This document shows, piece by piece, positions 1-5,166 of a DNA stretch of 6,114 nucleotides. The notes beneath the pieces were generated by a model. The model ran no database searches. It saw only the letters and a list, made by a program, of their open reading frames with translations, and had not been told where the DNA came from. The stretch is from CAVSMC01 sp963798655 (GTDB taxonomy: Bacteria; Pseudomonadota; Gammaproteobacteria; Burkholderiales; Casimicrobiaceae): positions 1 to 6,114 of the forward strand of contig CAWCUH010000018.1 of NCBI GenBank assembly GCA_963798655.1, written 5' to 3'. Position 1 is the stretch's first letter; each line of letters opens with the position of its first letter. The translations under genes and the position numbers were made by a program.

Positions 1-112
1 CGAGCGACGCGGCCGCCGGCGCGCACTAGAGAGGCGCGGCAAGGCTCGTATCGCAGATCGACTAAATGCGACAAAGAACGCCGCCTCGGGCGCGGTGGCT
101 TGCGCGCGTCCG
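1..112. other. Non-coding stretch downstream of the DUF2254 gene
   Basis: No gene is supported here. The stretch lies past the stop of the DUF2254 gene. It contains one copy of a 21-bp direct repeat (positions 5-25) followed by AGAGGCGCG at 30-38. A plus-strand reading frame that enters from outside the window reads Ser-Asp-Ala-Ala-Ala-Gly-Ala-His and stops at TAG 27-29, so this could be the tail of a convergent plus-strand gene; too little is visible to decide. I saw no hairpin followed by a T-run that would serve as a terminator for the minus-strand gene. Confidence 0.5.
5..25 (+). repeat. 21-bp direct repeat, copy 1
   Basis: This 21-bp segment matches positions 1894-1914 at 20 of 21 bases: an identical 12-bp block CGACGCGGCCGC, one mismatch (C here, A in copy 2), then an identical GGCGCGCA. 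AGAGGCGCG also recurs just downstream in both places (30-38 and 1917-1925), with two bases more spacing here. Both copies lie outside called genes and contain a NotI-type GCGGCCGC palindrome. In the same relative frame both encode Asp-Ala-Ala-Ala-Gly-Ala-His. It may be a dispersed intergenic repeat or the remains of a duplicated coding end; chance in a GC-rich genome is less likely at this length but not excluded. Confidence 0.55.
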
Positions 113-1456
113 TCATCGCGCGCGCAAAGCGGCCGACGTTCGAGCGGCGGCGAGCGCATCGACAAGGCGAAGACGCCACGCTTCGTCGGCGAGCGCGGCG
201 ACCGTCGGCGTGAACCGCTGCAACTGCTCGATCACGGCGTCACGGCGCGCAGCGCACGTCGCCGCGGCGAGTGCATGCAACGCGTCGATCATGCGTGCAA
301 GCACGGTCGGCTGCTCGCGCGCCGCGTAGCGCAACTCCTCGAGCGAAAGATCGAGAAACGACACGAACGAGTGGGAGGCCGCGATCACGCGCACTGCTCC
401 GCCGGCGTCGCGGAACGGAGAAGGTACTGCGCGGTCGGCGAGGTGCAGCAATACATCGGACAGCCGGTCGACGCACATGATCGCCGTCGTCGGGTCGTTC
501 ACCGCGGGCGACAGTGCCTTCAGCCCGACGTCGACGAGCTGGCGAACCCCGAACGCCGCGTCCTGCTCCATGCTGCGCTGCTCGCCGATCGACACGAGCT
601 CGCGCAGCGCCTGCGCGAAGTCGTCGTCGAAGCTGTCGCCGGCGAAGGCGGCGATCGGCTGCCCGCGCGCCACGAAGTCGCCGATTCGACGCTCGAGACG
701 GACGACGCCGTGGTGCTCGCACGCGAGGCGCAGCAGCGCATCGCCATCTACGCTCGTGAGGTAGCCGGCCGCGCGCGAAGCGATCGGATGCCACTGCGCG
801 CCGTGGTCGAACTCGACGACCTCGGATCGCGGCGCGGCGTCGCCGAGCGCCTGCGGGTACAGCCGATCGACCGCCGCGGACGTCTCCGCATGGATCGAAG
901 CGAGGATGCGCGAAGCCTGGATCGACGTGGTGATGTGATGGATGAAGTGGATCAGCAGCGCAATGCCGACGAACGCCAGCGCGATCGCGCCGAGGCTTGC
1001 GAACGACGGCACGAACGGATTCGCGTCCCCGCCACGGATCGTGCGCAACACGACCAGGCAATATGCGTATATGCCGACGAAGACGCCGAGCGCCACCTGG
1101 TTCGACCGGTCGCGCAGAAAATTCCGCAGCACCCGCGAACTGTACTGGCTCGATGTCAGCGAGAGCGCGACCGTCGTCACCGAGAACACCACGCCAGCCA
1201 CGGTGATCGTTGCGCTCGCGATCGCTTCGAGCATTCCTCGCGTGCCTTCCGCCTGTGCACCGAAGAGCCGGGGAAAGGCGCGCAGCGCCTGAGAGTGGCC
1301 CGTAGTGTCGAGCTCGATCAGGCCGAGCGCGAGCAACACCAGTCCCGTCACGATCATCGCGGGCAGGAACCACAGGCTCGAGCGCAACCGGTCCCACAGC
1401 AGCGCCAGCCGTGCCGTTCTCGTATACGCGCGCTCGCGTGTCGACGACGAAACCAT
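113..1456 (-). CDS. DUF2254 family integral membrane protein
   Basis: This is a predicted inner-membrane protein of 447 residues in the DUF2254 family, whose function is not established. Four hydrophobic helices are visible at about residues 27-48, 77-99, 121-139 and 153-173. They are followed by a soluble C-terminal region of about 270 residues, presumably cytoplasmic. The family hallmark is clear at about residues 299-330: DAAFGVRQLVDVGLKALSPA, then VNDPTTA and a Cys-Val-Asp. A second typical stretch, the Ser/Thr-rich SVTTVALSLTSSQYSSR, runs from 92 to 108 at the end of the second helix. I chose ATG 1454-1456 because GGGA lies 6 nt upstream of it. A TTG at 1489 would add 11 residues but has no ribosome binding site. 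The gene is on the same strand as the tct genes but 566 bp beyond tctA, so it is probably a separate transcription unit. Family assignment is confident; any role such as ion conduction would be speculation. Confidence 0.9.
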   Translation of the reverse strand: MVSSSTRERAYTRTARLALLWDRLRSSLWFLPAMIVTGLVLLALGLIELDTTGHSQALRAFPRLFGAQAEGTRGMLEAIASATITVAGVVFSVTTVALSLTSSQYSSRVLRNFLRDRSNQVALGVFVGIYAYCLVVLRTIRGGDANPFVPSFASLGAIALAFVGIALLIHFIHHITTSIQASRILASIHAETSAAVDRLYPQALGDAAPRSEVVEFDHGAQWHPIASRAAGYLTSVDGDALLRLACEHHGVVRLERRIGDFVARGQPIAAFAGDSFDDDFAQALRELVSIGEQRSMEQDAAFGVRQLVDVGLKALSPAVNDPTTAIMCVDRLSDVLLHLADRAVPSPFRDAGGAVRVIAASHSFVSFLDLSLEELRYAAREQPTVLARMIDALHALAAATCAARRDAVIEQLQRFTPTVAALADEAWRLRLVDALAAARTSAALRAR

Positions 1457-1462
1457 CCGTAA

Positions 1463-1466
1463 TCCC
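1463..1466 (-). promoter_or_regulatory. Weak ribosome binding site deciding the DUF2254 start
   Basis: On the minus strand GGGA stands 6 nt before ATG 1456. It is a short match to the Shine-Dalgarno consensus. The upstream alternative TTG (1489) has no purine-rich run before it, which favours the shorter protein. Confidence 0.4.
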
Positions 1467-1657
1467 GTCTGCGGATAGCGAGACAGCAACGTTCGTGCCG
1501 ATCGGCAACTGCGGCGCGCTTGGGGCTACGACGCGCCGCCGCAACGCGCCGTGCGCGATGTCAGTAGGCGCGCGTCCGCGCCGCTTCGCGGGCCGCTTCT
1601 GGGATCGCACGACGTGCCGTCTGGTACGGGTCGGCAGCGGCACGAATTGCAGCGCGT

Positions 1658-1667
1658 GATTGCAATC
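1658..1667. repeat. 10-bp perfect palindrome GATTGCAATC
   Basis: GATTGCAATC is self-complementary and sits in one of the few A/T-rich pockets of the intergenic region, about 200 bp upstream of the DUF2254 start. ATTGCA occurs again at 1646-1651, 13 bp before its occurrence inside the palindrome. It could be a regulator half-site arrangement, but a single 10-bp palindrome is weak evidence and no known operator is recognised. Confidence 0.25.
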
Positions 1668-1893
1668 GATGCTCTCGCCAGCATTCGGGCCGGCCGATGT
1701 TCAGCGAGGCGCACTTCGGCCGCGCGCGGCGGCGCAACCGGCGCTGCGCGGGCTCAGGACCGTCAAAGCGGCCGCGCCTAGCCTTGGCAGTCCGAAGCGG
1801 GCCGGCTGTCCGATTATGCGTCGCCCTGCTGTTCCTCGCGCTGATCGGCGTCGTTTGCCTCGCGCGTCCAGTGCGCGGCTCAGCGCGGCGAAT

Positions 1894-1914
1894 CGACGCG
1901 GCCGCAGGCGCGCA
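1894..1914 (+). repeat. 21-bp direct repeat, copy 2
   Basis: Partner of the repeat at 5-25, with a single A/C difference at 1906. It is followed by AGAGGCGCG at 1917-1925, and the inverted-repeat element starts 33 bp beyond the repeat. In plus-strand frame it reads Ile-Asp-Ala-Ala-Ala-Gly-Ala-His and continues with CAG, where copy 1 has the stop TAG. Confidence 0.55.
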
Positions 1915-1947
1915 TCAGAGGCGCGTGAGGAGGTACTGTGCTCCTGC

Positions 1948-2016
1948 GTCATTCCGACGCCGCGATGAATTGCCGTTGCGGCGAAAAGCAGATCCCTCGC
2001 TCACGCTCGGGATGAC
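1948..2016. repeat. 69-bp imperfect inverted-repeat element behind tctA
   Basis: The ends GTCATTCCGA (1948-1957) and TCGGGATGAC (2007-2016) are inverted copies of each other at 9 of 10 positions. Inside, CGCCGC (1958-1963) pairs with GCGGCG (1978-1983) around a 14-nt loop, giving a second stem. Read on the minus strand the element begins GTCATCCCGAGCG and continues TGAGCGAGGGATCTGC. This closely resembles a class of dispersed intergenic palindromes seen in many GC-rich bacterial genomes, known to annotators from spurious translations such as CHPER-ERGICF; that resemblance is from memory. It starts 6 nt past the tctA stop, so in the tct mRNA it would form a 3' hairpin that might limit decay or aid termination. 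There is no T-run, so it is not a standard intrinsic terminator. Confidence 0.65.
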
Positions 2017-2022
2017 AGCGCG

Positions 2023-3543
2023 CTACGCCGTCGGCGCAGGGAGCGCTCGGTCGAGGCGCCGCTGGCGCCGGTGGCGGACCAGTGGATAGACGAGCGCGAC
2101 GACGACGAGCGCCATGACGACACCGCTGATCGGCCGCATGAAGAAGATCGTCCAGTCGTTCTGATAGCTGATCATGCTCGTCATGAACGCGCTCTCGGCC
2201 TGCCCGCCGAGGATCGCGCCAAGCACCATCGGCGCGATCGGGAAGCGCAGGCGCTCGAACAGGTAGCCGACGATGCCGAAGATCACGATCATCCACAGGT
2301 CGGTGATGTTATTGCGCGCCGAGAACGCGCCGATGAAGCAGAACAGGACGACGAAGGCGGAGGTCGCCGCCTCGGGCAGGTACAGCACCTTGATCAGCGC
2401 CTTGATCGCGAAGAAGCCGAGCAGGCACATGCCGATGACGCCGAGGAACAGCGACGCGAAGATTGCGTAAACCATTCCCGGTTCGCTCACGAACACCTGA
2501 GGTCCCGGCTGAACGCCATGCAGCAGGAACGCGCCGAGGATCACCGCCGTCGCGCCGCTGCCCGGTATGCCGAGCGTGATCAGCGGCACCATGTGGCCGG
2601 CGACGGTCGCCGTGGACGCGGTCTGCGGCGCGACAATGCCTTCGGCGATGCCGGTGCCGAGCAGCTTGCGCCGCTTCGAATATTGCGCCTCGGTCCCGTA
2701 CGAGACGAACGACGCGATCGTCGCGCCGGCGCCGGGAATGATGCCGAGGATGATGCCGAGGACCGAGCTGCGCGCGAGCGTGTTGCGGATCTGCCAGGCT
2801 TCCCGGAAACCCGGGAAGCGCGTCGCCACCTTGCCGCCGGCCTGCACCGGCGGCGTTCTGAAGCCCTGCTCGAGGCGCACCAGCACCTCGCCGACGCCGT
2901 ATGCCCCGACCATCACCGTCAGGTATTCGATGCCGTCGACGAGCATCGGCACGCCGAACGTGAAGCGCTCGGCGCCGTAGATGCCGTCGACGCCTACCGT
3001 CGCGATCATCAGGCCGAAGAACAGGCTGATGAAGCCGTTCACGACGGACGCGCCCGACAGCGCGACGACGCTCGTGAGCCCGAACAGGATGATGGCGAAG
3101 TATTCCGGCGTGTCGAACTTGAGCGCGAACTTCGCGAACGCCGGCGCCATCGCGACCGCGGCGAGCGTCGACAGGATGCCGCCGTGGAACGCCGCGAACA
3201 GCGTCCAGCCGAGCGCCTTAGCGGGCTCGCCGTTGCGCGCCATCACGTAGCCGTCCCACAGCAGCGGCACGTCGAGCGGCTCGCCGGGAATGCGAAACAG
3301 GATCGCCGTGAACGCGCCGCCGTACGTCCCCGAGATGTACATCGCGGTGAGCAGGATGATCGACGGGATCACCGTCATGCCGTAGGTGAACGGCAGCGCG
3401 AGCACGACCCCCATCACGAGCGTAAGCCCCGGCAGCACCGCGACCAGCATGCCGACGACGAGGCCGACGACGAGCGAGAGCAGGTTGACCGGCTGGAAGA
3501 CGGTCGCGAACGCGCCCAGGAACGACGTGGCGATGTCGAGCAT
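2023..3543 (-). CDS. tctA: Tripartite tricarboxylate transporter large permease TctA
   Basis: This is the large, multi-spanning inner-membrane subunit of a TTT system. It moves a solute delivered by the periplasmic TctC protein, driven in this family by an ion gradient and not by ATP. The protein has 506 residues, the usual family length. It shows the duplicated TctA architecture. In the first half there is VAVLPGLTLVMGVVLALPFT (34-53), then SGTYGGAFTAILFRIPGEP (71-89) and WDGYVMARNGEPAKALG (96-112). In the second half there is GIIPGAGATIASFVSYGTE (267-285), TLGIPGSGATAVILGA (323-338) and GVQPGP (343-348). Oddity: the loop before the second GIPGS reads APQTASTA (305-312), where the family usually has Pro-Glu followed by Asn-Asn. 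The start ATG lies 10 nt past the tctB stop without a good ribosome binding site, so translational coupling to tctB is likely. Assignment is very secure; the solute is unknown. Confidence 0.96.
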   Translation of the reverse strand: MLDIATSFLGAFATVFQPVNLLSLVVGLVVGMLVAVLPGLTLVMGVVLALPFTYGMTVIPSIILLTAMYISGTYGGAFTAILFRIPGEPLDVPLLWDGYVMARNGEPAKALGWTLFAAFHGGILSTLAAVAMAPAFAKFALKFDTPEYFAIILFGLTSVVALSGASVVNGFISLFFGLMIATVGVDGIYGAERFTFGVPMLVDGIEYLTVMVGAYGVGEVLVRLEQGFRTPPVQAGGKVATRFPGFREAWQIRNTLARSSVLGIILGIIPGAGATIASFVSYGTEAQYSKRRKLLGTGIAEGIVAPQTASTATVAGHMVPLITLGIPGSGATAVILGAFLLHGVQPGPQVFVSEPGMVYAIFASLFLGVIGMCLLGFFAIKALIKVLYLPEAATSAFVVLFCFIGAFSARNNITDLWMIVIFGIVGYLFERLRFPIAPMVLGAILGGQAESAFMTSMISYQNDWTIFFMRPISGVVMALVVVALVYPLVRHRRQRRLDRALPAPTA

Positions 3544-3553
3544 CGAGACCGCG

Positions 3554-4147
3554 TCAGCGAATGCCCATCACGCGCATCAGCAGGAACGTCACCTGCGAGA
3601 ACGGCTCCTGCCCGAGCGGCAGCGACACGTAGACGACCTTCATGAACACGAACATGAATGCGAGGCTCCCGATCACGCTCGACACCACGACAGCGAGCGG
3701 CCGGCGAAAGCCGCCGATCCACATGAAGGCGGCTAGATAGCCGAGCGTGCACAGGAAGAAACCGACGTGCTGGATCAGCAGCACGTAGGCGATCGTGAGC
3801 ACGATGCCGGCGACGATCAGCCGCGGGTACGTCGGCGTCGGCTCGTCGCTCGCCTGCGGCTCCGCGGCCTCGTCGATGATGCTGCCGAGCACGCCGCCGA
3901 CCTGCTCGTCGTCGAAGAAGAGCATCTTCACGATCTGGTACGCGCAGGTGAGCATCGCGAGCGCGAGGATCGTCTTCGGCCAGAAGTCCGGACCGATGCG
4001 GCCGCCGGGCGCGATGAAATCGATGCGCTTCGCCATGACGAACAGCGCGATCGAGATCGCGAGCACGACGACGTAGGGCAGCGTGCGCCGCGCGCGTGCG
4101 CGCAGCGCCGCGCCGCCCGACGCGCCGTTGGCCGGCGCGGCGCTCAT
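3554..4147 (-). CDS. tctB: Tripartite tricarboxylate transporter small membrane subunit TctB
   Basis: This is the small, poorly conserved membrane subunit of the TTT system. It is thought to sit beside TctA in the inner membrane; its exact role is unclear. The protein has 197 residues, somewhat longer than many TctB proteins because of an Ala/Arg-rich N-terminal tail (1-22) and an acidic linker (about 79-106, with EPQASDEPTP). Hydrophobic segments lie at about 23-39, 57-75, 109-126, 129-144 and 149-171. The family's Gly-Pro-x-Phe-x-Pro signature appears as IGPDFWPK (51-58) just before the second helix. Its ATG overlaps the tctC stop by 4 nt (ATGA) and only weak purine runs precede it, so translation is probably coupled to tctC. 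Identity rests on the signature, the topology and the position between tctC and tctA. Confidence 0.92.
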   Translation of the reverse strand: MSAAPANGASGGAALRARARRTLPYVVVLAISIALFVMAKRIDFIAPGGRIGPDFWPKTILALAMLTCAYQIVKMLFFDDEQVGGVLGSIIDEAAEPQASDEPTPTYPRLIVAGIVLTIAYVLLIQHVGFFLCTLGYLAAFMWIGGFRRPLAVVVSSVIGSLAFMFVFMKVVYVSLPLGQEPFSQVTFLLMRVMGIR

Positions 4148-5118
4148 TTCTTCGCCATCGTCTGCGCGGCGATCCTTTTCATCTGATCGAGGTCCTCCTC
4201 CATGACCTTCTGTGCCTGCTGCGCCGGGAAGTAGCTGTCGTCGGTCGACGCGTACTGATCCTTCAGGTACTGCTTGTACTCGGCGCTTGCCGCGACCTTC
4301 GCGAGCGCGTCCGAGATCACCTTGATCTTCGCCGGATCGGTGCCGGCCTTCACGATCACCGCGCGCCGCTGCGGCAGCGTGATGTCGTAGCCGAGCTCCT
4401 TCGACGCGGGAACGTTCGGGAACACGTCGAAGCGCTTTTCCGAGAAGACGATCACCGGCTGGATCTGCTTGCTGTCAATGAAGCTGCGCACGTCGCCGAG
4501 CTGCTCGTACAGCAGGTCGGCGTGGCCGCCGAGGACCGCCGTGTAGCGCTCGCCCGGATTCGCGAACGGAACCGAGATCAGCTTCAATCCCTTTCCGATG
4601 AAATAGTTGACCGTGATGTCGTCGGGGCTGCCGAAGCCGGTGACGGCGACCTTGAGCGCACGCGTCTTCGCCTCGCGCTCGACGTCGGGCCACGTCTTCA
4701 GGTTGCCGTTTGCAGCAGTCATGAACGCCGACGGCTGCTTGATCATCAGCGCGACCGGGATGATGTCCTTCAGCGACCACCGCGTGCTCGGCGTCGTCGC
4801 GAGCAGCGCGTACGTGTCCCACGTCATGACCGAGATCGAATAGCCGTCCGCCGGCGCCGCGAGAAGCTTCGCCATGCCGGTGTTGCCGGTCGCACCCGGG
4901 ACGTTCACCACCGGGAACGACGTGTGCAGGTCCTCCTCCATGATCTTGCCGGCCTTGCGCGCCACCTGATCGGCGCCGCCGCCGGGACCCCACGGCACGA
5001 TGAACTCGATCGGCCGCGACGGATACTTGTCCTGCGCGATTGCAACGCAGGCTACGATCGCAGCGACGCACGTCGCGAGCACGACCGTCGCGCGCTTACG
5101 CCAAGCCGGGAATTGCAT
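4144..5118 (-). CDS. tctC: TctC/Bug-family periplasmic solute-binding protein
   Basis: This is the extracytoplasmic receptor that captures the solute and hands it to TctA/TctB. The protein has 324 residues, the typical length. An N-terminal signal sequence is visible: basic WRKRA (6-10), a hydrophobic core (11-28), then an Ala-Ile-Ala site before Gln29-Asp30. The mature N-terminus KYPSRPIEFIVPWGPGGGAD (31-50) is the classic family start. The two ligand-contacting loops are PWGPGGGAD (42-50) and PGATGNT (74-80), followed by the conserved ADGYSI (90-95), GHAD (198-201) and NVPASKELGYD (235-245). IVAC (21-24) also resembles a lipobox, so lipoprotein processing is possible though less likely. The start is fixed by AAGGAG 6 nt upstream. 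It is first of the three tct genes and 48 nt past the oxidoreductase gene. Solute cannot be inferred: Bug proteins bind varied carboxylates, amino acids and vitamins. Confidence 0.95.
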   Translation of the reverse strand: MQFPAWRKRATVVLATCVAAIVACVAIAQDKYPSRPIEFIVPWGPGGGADQVARKAGKIMEEDLHTSFPVVNVPGATGNTGMAKLLAAPADGYSISVMTWDTYALLATTPSTRWSLKDIIPVALMIKQPSAFMTAANGNLKTWPDVEREAKTRALKVAVTGFGSPDDITVNYFIGKGLKLISVPFANPGERYTAVLGGHADLLYEQLGDVRSFIDSKQIQPVIVFSEKRFDVFPNVPASKELGYDITLPQRRAVIVKAGTDPAKIKVISDALAKVAASAEYKQYLKDQYASTDDSYFPAQQAQKVMEEDLDQMKRIAAQTMAKK

Positions 5119-5124
5119 GGTCTT

Positions 5125-5130
5125 CTCCTT
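5125..5130 (-). promoter_or_regulatory. Strong ribosome binding site of tctC
   Basis: On the minus strand AAGGAG precedes the tctC ATG by 6 nt, a near-ideal Shine-Dalgarno sequence and spacing. It is the best one in the window and fits the high amount of binding protein needed relative to the permease. Confidence 0.85.
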
Positions 5131-5141
5131 TGTCGTTTCGA

Positions 5142-5160
5142 GGCGCGCGCGTCGCGCGCC
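5142..5160. repeat. GC-only hairpin between the oxidoreductase gene and tctC
   Basis: GGCGCGCG (5142-5149) and CGCGCGCC (5153-5160) form a perfect 8-bp stem with a 3-nt loop, in the 48-bp gap between the qorA-like stop and the tctC start. No T-run follows on the minus strand, so it is not an intrinsic terminator. It could stabilise or attenuate the message between the two genes. Confidence 0.45.
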
Positions 5161-5166
5161 GCGGTG

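Larger units (their letters stand above)
1457..2022. other. 566-bp intergenic region between tctA and the DUF2254 gene
   Basis: No convincing gene is present. The promoter of the DUF2254 gene should lie here, but I could not identify clear -35 and -10 boxes. Visible structure: a 10-bp palindrome at 1658-1667, a direct repeat copy at 1894-1914, a 69-bp inverted-repeat element at 1948-2016, and a NotI-type palindrome at 1768-1775. A plus-strand frame open from ATG 1697 to 2089 contains a hydrophobic segment (about 1827-1880) with high G/C third positions. It lacks a ribosome binding site, its 3' part is made of the repeat element and antisense tctA, and I recognise no family. It is therefore discussed as a finding and not called as a gene. 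Confidence 0.6.

Noticed and set aside
95..1462. 455-residue plus-strand open frame opposite the DUF2254 gene
   Set aside because: It is an antisense shadow: the translation is an Arg/Asp/His-rich low-complexity sequence with no family, while the minus strand has clear DUF2254 motifs and transmembrane helices. Long antisense frames are expected at this G/C content.
1457..1489. N-terminal extension of the DUF2254 protein from TTG 1489
   Set aside because: No ribosome binding site precedes the TTG, and the ATG at 1456 has GGGA at good spacing; the added 11 residues contribute no family motif.
240..1643. 467-residue minus-strand open frame overlapping the DUF2254 gene in another frame
   Set aside because: Arg/Ala-rich shadow translation without motifs; the alternative frame carries the conserved protein.
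1949..2296. 115-residue minus-strand frame ending in CHPERERGICF-like residues
   Set aside because: This is a read-through of the palindromic repeat element fused to out-of-frame tctA sequence, a known type of spurious translation.
2071..3645. 524-residue plus-strand open frame opposite tctA
   Set aside because: It is dominated by Arg, Asp, Glu and His with no hydrophobic core or recognisable domain, and mirrors a well-supported tctA. It also runs across the tctA-tctB junction.
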